A DNA stretch of 64,000 nucleotides from contig JAJEKV010000108.1 of assembly GCA_021234155.1 (NCBI GenBank), forward strand, positions 1,890,789-1,954,788. The letters are read 5' to 3'. The notes below the pieces were generated by a model that was not told the origin of the DNA, did not search any database, and saw nothing but the letters and a program-made list of their open reading frames with translations. The translations under genes were made by a program, and so were the position numbers. Positions 48,035 through 60,544 of the stretch are shown piece by piece; position 1 is the first letter of the stretch, and each line of letters begins with the position of its first letter. This stretch comes from Isoetes taiwanensis. Lineage: Eukaryota; Streptophyta; Lycopodiopsida; Isoetales; Isoetaceae.

Positions 48035-48878
48035 ATGATTGCAGCTTGGTATGATTCTAGTCATCTTTTGTCATGGGAGGCTTTTCAGACGAGATTTCTG
48101 TTGTACAGATGGGTTGTGCCTATTTGGATATGTGATGCACATGCTAAGCCAGAAAATTCTGTTTCTTCCACGTACAGGCTGCTTTTGGATTGTGAGCCTC
48201 TCCCCCCCATCCCAGCACTGGCATCTTCAGGTTCCTCAACCACAGTGGAAAAGTGTTTGGACGTGGACATGGGATAAATTGCTCTACCCTAAAGTGTCAG
48301 CGCTGCGATGGCAAATTCTCCATAGATGTGTTTGAGTGAATGTCTTGATTCACAAGATGAACCCTAGAGTCTCATATCGTTGCCCCCTCTGTGGCCAACA
48401 TGTTGAGACTATTGAACACTGCTTCTTCTTGTGTGATCATCTACGGCTTGCTTTGACGTGGTTGTTCACTCTTTTCAGTGTGTCTCTCACTAGCCAGGAG
48501 ATTCTACTTGCACTTTATCCCTGTGTTTGGCCGAACTCGCGTGAGCGGGCATTTCATCTTGCTTCTAGTTGGATTTTGTGTTCTATCTGGAAGAGGCAAT
48601 GTTTGTGTATTTTCCAAGGTGCACACATATCTGATCAGCAGTTTCTTCATTGTGCTGAGCAGAAGATTGCTAAAGCTTATCGTTGCTCATCTCTAGCAGA
48701 TGATAAAAAAGAGATAATTTGGCAGACATATTCACGGTGTTCTTCTTAGGCATAAACGGGTGCTTGTGCCTAGTTGGGTCAGCCTATCCACTAGGGTTTT
48801 ATTCCTGTCTGTGCATTGTGTATTGCGCCTTTGTTCTTGTCAATAAAAAGAGTCCCGCATCCTTCAAAAAAAAAAAAA
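48035..48878 (+). mobile_element. L1-type LINE 3' end, 5'-truncated
   Basis: Frames at 48250-48750 encode TWTWDKLLYPKVSALRWQIL, then, after one stop, MNPRVSYRCPLCGQHVETIE, HCFFLCDHLRLALTW and SWILCSIWKRQC. This is the zf-RVT domain (W.K.....K...F.W........RG, then CP.C....ET..H....C) at the C-terminus of plant L1 ORF2. It is followed by AATAAA at 48842 and a poly(A) tail at 48866-48878. 5' truncation is typical of target-primed insertion. Its family differs from the minus-strand LINE at 33856-36840. Confidence 0.85.
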
Positions 48879-48879
48879 G

Positions 48880-49395
48880 GGATCTTTGCTATAATTGCTA
48901 GTTATAAAAAATTGTGACATATTCTCTCTAGCATGCAACCTCATTCAATATTCAATGTATAATCCAAATCACTGAAGGGCCAGAACCAACCTGGAATATT
49001 CTATTTGAGGCTAAATCCTAGCCGTCTATTTAAAGGCTACAATCCCTTGCTACAAGGGTACTCGATGCTTTTAATTCTTGCTAAGATGTCCATGGCTTCT
49101 CACGCGATCTTGGATGTGCTCAATAACCCACCCCTAAGAAACAATAGTGCCGAGCTAAGGAAACATAAATTCCGAGTCTACCATTCATGCATAGAATGCA
49201 TGACCCAAATAGGACCCAAAGATCTCAAATCAATGCTATATCTCAAACTAGGTATCTTTGACATTAAGATTTCCTCGCACTACCTCGAACAATCACAATT
49301 CAAACTAGAAACAAGTCGAACAAGGCTGTTGCGATAAATTTCTTGTAATTATAATGCTAATCCAAACATATATAATTATATAACTAGGAAGATTT
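48880..49395. other. No gene recognised
   Basis: A 110-codon plus-strand frame (49005-49337; MASHAILDVLNNPPLRNNSA) is open but has no motif I know. It ends next to the GATAAATTTCTTGTAA word that also occurs near 40450, so it is probably repeat sequence. Confidence 0.35.
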
Positions 49396-49397
49396 TT

Positions 49398-49880
49398 TCT
49401 TGCAAAAGCAAGGGGGTTGCTTCAGTCGGACCAAGAAACTTATCATAATGCATTTGTTCTTGACTTTAGGCCACTTATTCTTAGGGAGGTCCATGATGCA
49501 TGCTTATCATGGCGTGGTGGCAACTTTGGCAAAGTTTAAACTATACTTTGTTTGCTCTGGATTGCGGAGAGATGTTTGTTCATATTCATCATTGTGTGAC
49601 TTGCCAATGATAAAGAAAGTGAACAAGAAACTGCTTAAGGCATCGCTTTGAACATTAGAAAGATGAAGGGGATATCGAGACTATGCATTTGAAGGCACGA
49701 TGATGTTCTACCTCGAGCAAAATTTTGTCTTGCAAAAATGCTGTGCAAAGAAAACCTAGCAAACTGCACGAATCAGAGCAAAACGCTTCTCACGAATAGT
49801 TTAAGCATATAATAATAATCAGCCAAAGCCCGGATGTCGCCAACCATGCTTGTTATATTTATTACACCTTTCAATAATTA
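49398..49880 (+). repeat. Local repeat unit A, copy 1
   Basis: The unit starts AGGGGGTTGCTTCAGTCGG and ends near CACCTTTCAAT. It is repeated at 50173-50650 with a few percent differences. A 62-codon open frame in it is shared by both copies but is unidentified. Confidence 0.88.
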
Positions 49881-50175
49881 TGTACAAATGCGGACTTTAG
49901 CAACGGGATTAAAACATTCTAATGTGCATCATGTCCCTCGTGAGAAAATGTACATTTTACATTTCTCTCTCTTTGTGAGACTCAATTCCATACACAAGGG
50001 GGTGAAGGCTGCCGCGAAAAACTTCTCATAATCAAATAAAGGGCAAAAAATGCCTTCAAAAATCCACCCCATAGACAATTCCCACTCTCCAAGCAAAAAA
50101 AAACTAAAGAACAAATTTTTAGAGCAACCCCCAGTCCGATAGTTACATACAGCCAGCCTATTAAGAGACATTGCA
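49812..50175. repeat. Repeat unit B (downstream flank of the PP2-A10-like gene), internal copy
   Basis: Matches 40592-41050 and 51278-51730 (AATCAGCCAAAGCC, TACATTTTACATTTCTCTCT, CAATTCCCACTCTCCAAGC) but lacks about 80 internal bases. A shorter fragment lies at 50968-51110. Confidence 0.82.
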
Positions 50176-50650
50176 CGGAAGGGGGTTGCTTCAGTCGGAC
50201 CAAGAAACTTATCATAATGCATTTGTTCGTGACTTTAGGCCACTTATTCTTAGGGAGGTCCATGATGCATGCTTATCATGGCGTGGTGGCAACTTTGGCA
50301 AAGTTTAAACTATACTTTGTTTGCTCTGGATTGCGGAGAGATGTTTGTTCATATTCATCATTGTGTGACTTACCAATGATAAAGAAAGTGAACAAGAAAC
50401 TGCTTAAGGCATCGCTTTGAACATTAGAAAGATGAAGGGGATATCAAGGCTATGCATTTGAAGGCACAATGATGTTCTGACTCGAGCAAAATTTTGTCTT
50501 GCAAAAATGCTGTGCAAGGAAAACCTAGCAAACCCCACGAATTGGAGCAAAACGCTTCTCACAAATAGTTTGAGCATATAATAATAATTAGCCACAGCCT
50601 AGATGTCGCCAACCATGCTTGTTATATTTTGCTACGCCTTTCAATAGGAA
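50173..50650 (+). repeat. Local repeat unit A, copy 2
   Basis: Second copy of the 49398-49880 unit. The two copies are separated by unit B, giving an A-B-A arrangement next to the right segmental duplication. Confidence 0.88.
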
Positions 50651-50968
50651 GCCCAAAGTAAACATGACGTCTGATTTCTTCGCAAAGGCTGTCCGCTTGC
50701 TTCAATGAACGAGCAAAGAAGGAAACAACTGATATTTAACCACGCAGAGCAAATTATCTGCACCAGAGCAACTCCGTTCAAATTATCTGCAACAAAGCAG
50801 ATTCGTGAGACAACCCCATCCAAATTCATCGCGTTCTGACCTCAGAAAAGAAGGCACGCTCGTTTCTAAATCCAAACCACTAAAACGTGAGAAGTAAAAT
50901 TCAAACCCCCTTTTCTCGCTCCACCATTGCCAAAATCATATTGAACAGATAATTTGGCAACCTTATAT
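50650..50968. other. No gene recognised; insertion between repeat units
   Basis: About 320 bases absent from the other copies of unit B interrupt it after CCTTTCAATA. It has no coding frame of note and no clear inverted ends. Confidence 0.4.
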
Positions 50969-52006
50969 GTACAAATGCGGACTTTAGCAATGGGATTGAA
51001 ACATTCTAATGTCATTTGAGCTTATCAAAGGAGCATCATGTCTCTTGTGAGAAAATGTGTGATGCGGATGTGAGAAAATGTGTGTGATACATGTCCGCTG
51101 CCGAGAATTATAATGCTAATCTAAAACATATATAATTTCTTGTAATTATAATGCTAATCTAAATTTCTTGTAATTATAATGCTAATCTAAACATATATAA
51201 TTATAACTCAGAAGATTCTTTCTTGCAAAAGCAAGGTCGGAGCAAAACGCTTCTCACGAATAGTTTAAGCATATAATAATAATCAGCCACAGCCTGGATG
51301 TCGCCAACCATGCTTGTTATATTTTATTACGCCTTTCAATAATTATGTAGAAATGAGGACTTTAGCAACGGGATTAAAACATTGTAATGTCATTTGAGCT
51401 TATCAAAGGAGCATCATGTCTCTCGTGAGAAAATGTGTGATGCGGATGTGAGAAAATGTGTGATACATGTCCCCTGCCGAGAATTTCAGCCGGTAAGTGT
51501 ACATTTTACATTTCTCTCTCTCTTTGCCAGACTCAATTCAATACACAAGGGGGTGAAGGCTGCCACGAAAAACTTCTCATAATCAAATAAAGGGCAAAAA
51601 ATGCCTTCAAAAATCCACCCCATAGACAATTCCCACTCTCCAAGCAAACAAAAACTAAAGAACAAATTTTTAGAGCAACCCCCAGTCCGATAGTTACATA
51701 CAGCCAGCCTATTAAGAAACATTGCACGGCACCTCCATCAAGAGAGAGAGGAGTTCGGCTGTTAAGATTCAGCCAGAGACCAGAGCGTAAGAGCCATGCA
51801 TGTGGGATCTCATTGTTGTTTTTATGTATGCAATCGTAAGAACTTGAAACTGCCCTTTTAAATGATCAAGGTAAAGGTATAATGGCCTTGCTTCCAGTAA
51901 TAATAGCATGTTTCAGTCAGAGATATAAACTGTGGATTGCACGACCTCGGTAAAGGGGGAAGACTTCCATCCCTTTGAGAAAAATTTAGAGAACAAAACT
52001 CCATGA

Positions 52007-53814
52007 TCAAATAGGCTCAAACAATTTAATACCAACCAGGACATGCAAGATGATAACCAAACATACTGTCGTTGCTACCAAGGACCTTGCAACCATGTTG
52101 CGTGTAAGTTCTGCAACCCTTTGAGTTACAGGTTGATACTTGCCGTCCACATTGGGCGCATCAGTTAAACTTTGGCTGCTCATTACACGCCTTTCCGATC
52201 TGTGTGCTGACAGAAGCTGTTCCATGCTCTGTTCCTCACCTCTTTTCCTGCCTCCAGATGGCCTGAAAATGTTAATTACCGCATCAAAAGATGAGTGAAC
52301 AGCTTCTGATGTTACAGTACCTGCTAGCTCCATTACAAGTTTCCTATTACTAGGAACTGCAAGAGTTTTAGATAGGCTCTCGATCCAATTAGGCAAATTG
52401 ACTGGAGAACTGACATGAGATATCAAAGCTTTTGAATTGTGGAGTGTAGACCATGATTCTCTTCTCACCAATTTCCCATAATCACTTTCCTGCGGCAAAC
52501 ATGGAGAGTCACTACTATCACCATAAGACATGCTTCCTGAATCTCGTTCAGATGTCAAAAGCTATCCAGATCTTCCTTGCTAGACATGCTCCCATCCACA
52601 GAGATGTTACTTCCTGTAATTTCTGATTGTTTTCCAGTTTCTGCTGTTAAGTCACTTTCTTGTCCTTGAAAGCTAGAGCACTGTTCTTGTTTCTGCTCAA
52701 AATCTTGACCTAAATCAGATGCTACACCTGTAGACAGCACCTCATGTGTTGTTCTAACCATTGTTTCAACAGCTCCACTACATACAGAGGTCAACAGCTC
52801 TTTCACGGATGCTTCATGAGATGGTTTAGTGATGCTCGCAACTATATCCTCGTAGACATTCACATCTTTTGTTTTGTCAAGGTAGACAGACACGGCTGTT
52901 CCAACCAATGTTTGAATGGATTCTGCAACCAAAAGCCGTCCTTTTTTGCTGCAAGCTAAATCAAGCAGATTATTTGGACTCCATGGATCTTTTAACTCTA
53001 AACCATTCAAAGGGAACTTGCCAGTCCATCCACTACTGCCCAAACTACTTCCAAGGTAGCCATCTTGTCCAGACGCAGTTTTAAGTTCAAATTCAGTAAT
53101 AAATGGCGACTCCCAATTTGAGTCAGAGGATTCTGTGAAATTCCTAGAGAACTCACGTTGTCTCTTGTTTTCAAGGTATGACAAAACAACATTTCGAGCA
53201 ACACTACCTAGTACAGTAGAGGCAAAACCAGTTCCAGCATCAGTAAAGAGCTTCTGCATCAACCTCTCAGGAATCCCCCCATTCCCTTCATTGGCCTGAT
53301 TCTTTCCCTTTGACGAATTTTCTGATTCTATATGTTCAACTTTCTGGTCATTCACAGGTGTACGTTTTGCAGAATCTTCTCTTGTTTGTGGATGCAGAAC
53401 CTGCCTTATGTATGCCTCATCTACTCTAACATTTCCACTAGAAATATCCAGCCTCTTGTTATTTTGCACCCCATTTATAAGGCCCTGGAAGATACAAGAG
53501 GACAAGCAGACAAGTGCGTCTTGAAACTCTGGCAACTTGACAATTTTAAGACTTTGTCTTAAGCTTTGTGGGCTATTGTCTTCATCAGAGAGTAAAAACG
53601 TCTTTAAATCACTGGCAACAATAGCAGTAGAATCAATAGTCTCAGACACGCATTCAGCCATCCTAGCAAGGCTACCAAGAAAGAGCATAACTCTTCTCCT
53701 TTTCTGTACCATAATTGGCAAGTTATAAATCTTATAGGATGCATAACCACCGGCAGCAAGAGCAGCACAGATAAGAAGAAAATTTCTGCGGCGTCGAGAT
53801 ATAAAAAACCCCAT
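52007..53814 (-). CDS. PP2-A10: PP2-A10-like protein (membrane-anchored, no lectin domain), one frame break
   Basis: The frame from ATG at 53814 begins MGFFISRRRRNFLLICAALA, a positively charged start plus a hydrophobic segment (about residues 10-28), then a charged KRRR stretch. The centre has FTDAGTGFASTVLGSVARNV, matching the conserved SEAGTGF..V.VGS.ARN block of the plant phloem-protein-2-like A10 family. It runs to a stop at 52555. A four-base-overlapping frame (52558-52007) continues the family homology: LAVPSNRKLVMELAGTVTSE and a C-terminal hydrophobic segment LVATTVCLVIILHVLVGIKL. A one-base difference in the AAAA run at 52557-52560 would join them to about 600 residues. The biochemical role of the family is not established. 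No introns are evident. Confidence 0.78.
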
Positions 53815-54260
53815 TTATGCACTTTTGGGGAAGCCAAAGCACAGCAACAGGATCTGAGTGAGTCAAAACGTCTGGATTAGATCGCATTGCGTTTAAAGAT
53901 CACTTAAGAAAATTTACACACGAATTTGCAAAGGATTGAAGAGATACAATTAGGGCAATCAGGGAGCATAAAATGCAACAAAAGGAAAGAAAAAGAACGG
54001 GTAATGAAAGGGAGGATACATACCACATATTGATTGCTCCGGCGTTCAGCATTACGAAGGAAGGGGGATGCTTGAATCTAGCATTAGGGTATAAACGGAG
54101 GAGACCAGAGCCCGCGCCATGCCATTTGGAGTATATGGGGTTACCCTGGAACGTGGCACTGTAAAAGGCTGAAACGTTGCGCCACGTATTTCTTTGCTTT
54201 TTACCTAATCTGCCTTTAATAGGTGCGTATATTGGCTCCCTATAGCGTATAACAAACATT
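53815..54260 (-). other. 5' leader or upstream region of the PP2-A10-like gene
   Basis: The sequence to 53905 is shared with the left duplication copy. Beyond that, a 119-codon minus-strand frame (54259-53900) with a hydrophobic stretch (VLFLSFCCILCSLIALIVSL) is open but unidentified. It may be leader sequence or an unrelated small gene. Confidence 0.3.
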
Positions 54261-54445
54261 TTTTTTTAAATAGGCAAAAAGCCTTACGTTCACAAAACCA
54301 TTAGGATTTAGAACTTTGAGCCGGATTGGCCCTTCTGCTACAAAATTCAGTAGGAACTTTTCCTTTAACAAAGATTTATAAAAGGATCATCAGAAAGTTA
54401 CTTTTAACAAAAGTTACATAAGATCATGCATTTGTATAGATTTGC

Positions 54446-56696
54446 TCAGAATGAGCACGCATAACAAAGAACAAAGTCGAACTCTTCTATTTCAGGCCCT
54501 TCTAAAGAAATCCTGACAAGCTCATCAAGTGTTGTAGTGGACAACCTGTTTCTGGATTTTGTCTTCACCAAGTTTATTCTACTAAATCCACGCTCGCAAC
54601 TAGCTGTGCTGCAACATTGTATCATACCAATAGTGGCCACTTTTAGCAAATTGGAAAACTCCTCTTTCCAAATTGGATGACCATAAATTATACCCCATGT
54701 GTCTGGAAAACTTCTGCTCCCACTCTTCAGAGGCTGTAATTTTCTAGACTGAATATTCACGCACCAAACTAGCAAGATCAACAATTCCATGAACAAGTTC
54801 TCCTCCAACTCCAACATTATCTTTGCCATAAAACTGTGCAAAGACTTTAATCTCGTCCATGCCATATTGCTTCAACTCCCTGAATGATGAGGGTAAGTTA
54901 ATGGGAGCTAAGACAACAAATTTTGATAAAGTTCCTGTTATTGCAAACTCTTCCAACCTAGATTTAATACCATCTACAAGAGCTTTAGAAAACCTTTTCT
55001 GAAATTCAATTGCCTGCTGCAAGTCCTCTCCACTTGGTAACCTTATCAATTCCACGGTTCTATAATCATTTCCTCTTACTGCACTTCTAAGTTCAGCTAA
55101 TAAGCCATCTTTACTTCCCCCATCTGGAATTATTGGGTAACATCTGCTATCCTGCAAGTTAGCATTGAGATCAATGTTGCTAATTAAATAATACGATTGG
55201 ATCTTAGCCACTGCTCGCCGACATAAACCCCCTACAACTGTAACATCAATGTTAGAGCTTTGGAACTCCAAACTTAATTGGTTCATAACAGCCAAGATGT
55301 CACCTAAGAAGTGAAGGATATAAATATTTTTAAATGTCCTTAGCTTTTGATACAATTTATCGGCATGTTTTGTGCCATAATTCTTGAATAACTCCAAAAC
55401 AGGTACTCGCATAATCTTGATATGGCTTGCTGCCTACTTAGCCACCTTGTGTCTTGAATTCTTTGAAGTTGGAGCTCGCTATAATCCAACTCCCTCTCTA
55501 GCTCCATAAGAGCCCGTGATCCTACTTGGGCATTTAGAGAAGAAAGCTCGCAATTTTATTCACAATATTATCCATCTCATCACAAACGGACTTGGAATTT
55601 TCAGATTTGAAACAATCTTGAATACATAAATCTGCCCTATGAGCTATGCAATGAATGCTTGACATGTATGGATTAAGTTCCTTCAATCTAGCCGCAACCC
55701 CCGTCTATTTCTAGCCATCACATTACAACCATCAAAGCCAAATCCCATGCATTTCTCAAAAATCTAGCCCCCAATCTTTTAAAGATCTTTGAATGCAATA
55801 AAAATTATGCCTCAGATCACCTTGAATGGCAACAATGCCCAAGTAACTATTCTCAACTCTAGAGTTGTAAACATAATATAGGTAGCATAGAAAATCAAGT
55901 GCTTGGATACACTCAAAAAAAGAAAGAAAGAAGGTGATGTTAAGATAAAGTATTTGAGGATTTGAAAATGAAAGAAAAGTAGAATTAAAGAGAGTAGGTT
56001 ACCTGATATCGGTTGATTCATTTACCATGAGACCAAAGTATGGACTGGCCCTCACTTTTTGAAGAACCTGATCCAAGACGACACTGTTGATAGTTGAAAC
56101 AAATCTTGTGCAAGCCACTTCACTATTATACATGCTTCGCACATCTTTATTGCTATTCAACCTCTCTAGTTGAATTAATTCAGAGAATCTTCTAAATTGA
56201 GCAAACCCTTTGGCAAGAAAATAAGCACATCTAAATAGCACAGCAACATTTTTATCCACAACTTCTTGATTCCTCCTTTGTGTAGCTCCAAGTGAAAGTT
56301 GCTCTCCATTTCTCACCTCTTGTAGATATATAGAATGCTTATGTTTTTCAGTTCCTCCATGATTATGAAAGCTTGAAGTTTTGAAATTGAGCTGCTCCCT
56401 TTGCCAAATGGGTTCTTACAAGATTTTTTTTTTTACATAATGTGCAAAAGATCAACCCTTCCTTCTCATCAAATTCTAACTATCTCCATTTATCCTTCCA
56501 ACTCTGTCATCATTTCTTCTTTGCTAGTGCAACTATCTTCATTCAATGCCTTTTGAATCTTTGACTCCAACTTCATCATCGCCGCAATTGATTCTTCTAA
56601 TACCTCTTCATCGTTAGGCATTCTGATCCTACTAAACCCAAGAGTCCTCTGTTTATCATTAGCAACATCTAGAGCATTGAATTTCCTCTTAGCCAC
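54446..56696 (-). pseudogene. hAT-family transposase (ZNF862-like), decayed
   Basis: On the minus strand the N-terminal frame (56696-56490, MAKRKFNALDVANDKQRTLG) is followed by frame-shifted BED-like sequence and then GATQRRNQEVVDKNVAVLFR, CAYFLAKGFAQFRRFSEL and SPYFGLMVNESTDIR, which carries the first catalytic Asp. A GT donor follows at about 56001. Broken frames from 55800 to 55430 contain MGFGFDGCNVMA (second Asp). 55412-54744 gives the central region with LEFQSSNIDV. The C-terminal hAT dimerisation region, STASCERGFSRINLVKTKSR then LSTTTLDELVRISLEG, ends at 54446. Order and motifs are diagnostic for hAT transposases. Terminal inverted repeats and an 8-base duplication were not found. Confidence 0.85.
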
Positions 56697-57176
56697 AGGA
56701 ACTTTCCCATTCTCACAAACTCAGATCAGATTGTATCAAGCTGAAGAAGAAGTGGCAATCCAATCGACTCTGGCTGAAGAAGAAGTGACTCTGGCTGAAG
56801 AAGAAGTGACAAAATTATCTGATTAACCTTAAAAAATCGGCTCTACAATCTACAATATGGATCACAAAAGCGACTCTAACAACATGGCTTACATTATTTG
56901 TAAGATAATATACAAAAACTATGCTGCTAGTGGCTTAATGTCGGTACTCTTGCCTACTGAGATCTTGTCGGATCCAGAAAATGTCGCCGGATCTTGCCTA
57001 TGGCTACTCCACTACGATTTTTCTTTACTTTTCCCGCCCCTTGCATGCATGCGGTGCATGCATATAATAATACAGTTGATGAAATTAAATCTTCAGTCAG
57101 ATGGTTGTTGAACGGGATTTAATAATATGTATATATAGTATATAATCAGGAACAAAATATTTTTACCCCGGTTATT

Positions 57177-58080
57177 GTGATTCCTTCGCAAAATATTCCT
57201 TGCCGCTTAATCACCACCGCAACCCCGCTTCTCCGCACTCTCAAGCCCCGCTTCCGTCCAGACCGACAGGTCGCTTTCATGGGATATATACCTTCCGGTG
57301 GTATCACAGCGGTATTCTCCCTTGCGACGGAATCTCCCCCGAGTTATTCCACGAGACGGAATCACTACGCAAATGTATTCCTCCTAAGGTATCACAGGAG
57401 GGACGGATTATTCCGCGCATCGGAATCACAACCATGCTATTCCGCCGCATGGAATCTCCGGTTAGCTCGATTCCGTGAGATGGAATCACAACTCACGTAT
57501 CCCGCCTGGTGGAATCACAACGTGACTATTCCACCGGATGGAATATCGACCACGCGATTCACTCCTGTGGAATCACAAATGCCCGATTCTTCGAGACGGA
57601 ATCACGAATTTAATATATTTCGCCAGATAGAATCACAACATCATGGCCATTCCACCGGATGGAATCACGACATGGATACAGCCCCGTGGAATCACAATGG
57701 CGATTCTTGAGATGGAATCACGACGACTTCATTCCGCCCGGCCTGTATCACAACAAATAAGCTATTCCGCTCGACGGAATCACGCTTTAGTGATTCCGCC
57801 GAAGTTGAATCAATCCGAACGATTCTCACGGATGGAATCAACCCTCCGTGATTCCGCCAGATGGAATCACGGATCCATGATCCCGCAGATAGAATCACTC
57901 CCCGTGACTGACATGGTGATTCCGACCACGGTGATTCTCGCGCAGACGACAAGTGGATGCATCCGTCCGCTCAAGCAGAAACCGGGTTGACTGACGCTGT
58001 GGCGTCGTGGAGTTCGTCCTACCGCGGACGTAGGGTGTGCCGCATTCCACGGACGGAATCACTGCGTGGAACTCCTCGAT
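57177..58080. repeat. About 30-bp minisatellite of GGAATCAC / ATTCCGCC units
   Basis: GGAATCAC or a close variant recurs at about 57358, 57420, 57453, 57481, 57512, 57540, 57571, 57598, 57628, 57660, 57690, 57714, 57745, 57775, 57806, 57835, 57863 and 57891, mostly 27-32 bases apart. Between them ATTCC and GTGATTCCGCC supply the complement, so each unit is a weak dyad. Spacer bases vary freely. It lies upstream of the MULE transposase gene, and related words appear on its other side (61290-61450, 62955-62985 and 63935). Confidence 0.88.
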
Positions 58081-58689
58081 CACAACAGCGAGGTGAGTCC
58101 TCGGGAGCTTGTCATGGACCTCGAGAGAAGATTGAGGAGGCAAGCACTTTCCGTTCCATCTCTTTGTTGTGGCTAAGCTCTAATTACGCTTCATTACGCT
58201 TCTTGTGGCAGGTGCAAGCGTAGATTTGGCAAACAAACCCCCGCAGAAGGGCATTTTGACCACAAATCGGCTGCCCCCGGACGGTTCTAGAGCACCGTGG
58301 TCCTGATCCGGATGGAGGAGGCACTCAATTGGTGTGGGTTTCCTATATTCCCACCTCACGAGTCCCCATTTCATTGCCGGGAGCAAAAAATGGGGATGCA
58401 CCCCGCAACTTCTATATAAGAAGCTCTCAAATGAATAAGGGGCTATCAAAACCGTGCAAATGACATATCTTTCTCCTCAAAAGGTATGCGCTTCTTTAGT
58501 TTTGTAGATTACACATGGAAATTAAAGCATGGCTGATTCATCCTCCATGGTGGAAAGCGTGTACCGGGTGTAGTTTTGGGCCCCAAGACAATTCTGGGAA
58601 CACCCATGTTGTGGAAGATCGACCCCGCCCCTCCGTGGCAAAGGAGGAGGAGGGTTCAAAGGGGAGAGTGTTAGAAGGGGATGCCAATG

Positions 58690-60537
58690 TCATTTCACTT
58701 TGAGACAACTCTACCTTCTTCCAAAACCACTCAAATTACCTACCACAAATGGGATCATGTGAACCAAAGAAGGTCAAATTTGCCACCAAAAGCTTTAGTC
58801 ACCGAGAAAGGGTTGAGGTATAGGTCGCTCCATGGCTCACGGATGAAAAGAGAGAATGGATCAAACAAAAGCTATTGCATTACATTGCACCTAGAATGGT
58901 GATGAATATCCACCAAGAAAGAGTGAGCTTGAAGAAGGAACTACTTGGTTTGGAGGGGCTTTCGAGAGATGACATGTTAAAGATGCATGAAATCTACAAC
59001 ATTGAAAAGGAAGTGACCAAATGTTTGGAAGTTGCATGAAGATGAAGCTACAAGCACTCATATGTGGGTGCAACAACACCTTGACAAAGGTATTCCATTA
59101 TGAGCAAGGTGAGATCTTCCAATTGGGTGTTATGACTCCCACCCAAAGAGGAGCCTTGTTGAGATTTGGAAAGGATAGGGCATTGTGTCTCGACTCCACC
59201 TACAAGACGAACGGGATGAGGTAGGGTTGCACCTCTTGCATTTCAATGCTCATATAAGACTTTATCTTCCTTGCCAACATTCTTAAGTTGTGTTGCTACT
59301 TTACATTAAAGGTACTACCTCTTCACTATCATTGGATTCGATGACTACTTCAATGGGATGCCTTTGGCTTGGATTATCACGAACTCCCAGAAGAAAGATG
59401 CAATTGCAAGATGGCTAGAAGCCATGAAAGTGTGGGTTGAACGCCATGACTCAACCTCGAAGCCCTCATGCTTTATCACCCATTCTTGTGATGCCGAAAT
59501 ACATGCAATTAAAAAGGTAACAATGTTTCCACTATGAGCAATTTTAAGTGGTTCATTTTGCACACTCTATGAGCATGTGGCATCTCTCTACACTTCAGGT
59601 TTACCCTAGCGTGCGCTTGAACCTTTGCATCTGGCATGTGAGAAGAGACTGGTTGAAGTGGTTAGTCAAGAACGTGAAGAACAAGGAGATAAGGAACCAA
59701 ATGTTTAAGGAATTGGGTGAGATCATGTATGGAATCAAGTGTCCCCTGTGTAACAATGAATATGGAGAGGATTACAAGGAGGTCAAGTAAGTAGAAGCTT
59801 TGAGAAAGTTGGAAACCTTGAAAGGAAAGTATCCTCAAGATCCCATTGGCCTCCTACATGAGTCGTGAGTGGACTCTCAAGAATATATGTGAATGGGTGT
59901 TGGCCACAAGAATGTTCCCCATTCAAACCAAGAAACCAATGCCGCAATAGAGGGTTGGCACAAGATACTAAAGATGCGCTGGGCATCTCCAAATCCCGTC
60001 CTCAAGGGAAGGAGGATGGACTGGCTACTACATATGCTTGTCAATGAAGTTGAGGCACATACAACATACTCAAGGTAATTTGCAAAAAGATAACGCGTGT
60101 TTTGTATACTTACATGTGCACTAACACACCACGTTGTTTCATTTACAAGCACAATGGGGATGAAAGAGGCTGGTTTTGTCATAAACACATCACAAGAGAA
60201 AATTATAGAATCGGGCTATTCGAGGGGCGAGGCGGATTCGGATGATGCAAATACCTTTGTAGACCTCGAGGAGGCGCAGGCATATGTCCGCACTCTTGAT
60301 CTCAACCGCCAACCGTATTTTGTGAGTGGGGCACACAGAATTGGGCGAAGCAGTGATTGCCCATGGGGTGCCAAAGGTAACCTTTGCAAACACCAAGTTA
60401 AGGTTATTCAACTAATGGACAGCTTCAGAGAGCGACATCTTGAAGGTTCTAGGTTCCGATTATGGAAATGCAAGTGGTGGCATGGAACACTTGGCGCCTT
60501 GTACACCGGGTCCCCCGAGATTCACTTGAAGAGATAG
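58690..60537 (+). CDS. MULE transposase with SWIM zinc finger, four or five exons
   Basis: The N-terminal part (58690-59035, frame-shifted) contains EWIKQKLLHYIAPRMVMNIH. The catalytic domain follows: TPTQRGALLRFGKDRALCLD, then STYKTNGMR (first Asp, codon 59192-59194), donor at 59222. Exon 2 (from about 59312) reads YYLFTIIGFDDYFNGMPLAW and ends with CFITHSCDAEIHAIKK (second Asp, 59490-59492), donor at 59518. Exon 3 (from about 59600) has LNLCIWHVRRDWLKWLVKN and, after a shift, NAAIEGWHKILKMRW (catalytic Glu, 59950-59952), donor near 60076. The last exon has YVRTLDLNRQPYFV and CPWGAKGNLCKHQ, the SWIM finger, with stop at 60535-60537. The complete D-D-E set marks a transposase of recent activity. 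Stops in exon 3 (near 59788 and 59866) need checking. Confidence 0.87.
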
Positions 60538-60544
60538 TTAGTCT

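Noticed and set aside
57177-57710. A 177-codon open frame over the minisatellite
   Set aside because: The translation merely repeats the 30-bp unit (ESQ..., RRNH..., WNH...). Several frames are open and there is no start context or domain.
57330-57905. CRISPR-like array (short repeat, roughly 30-bp period)
   Set aside because: The repeat itself varies, there is no constant repeat with unique spacers of equal length, the setting is a plant genome next to a MULE, and no cas-like genes exist.
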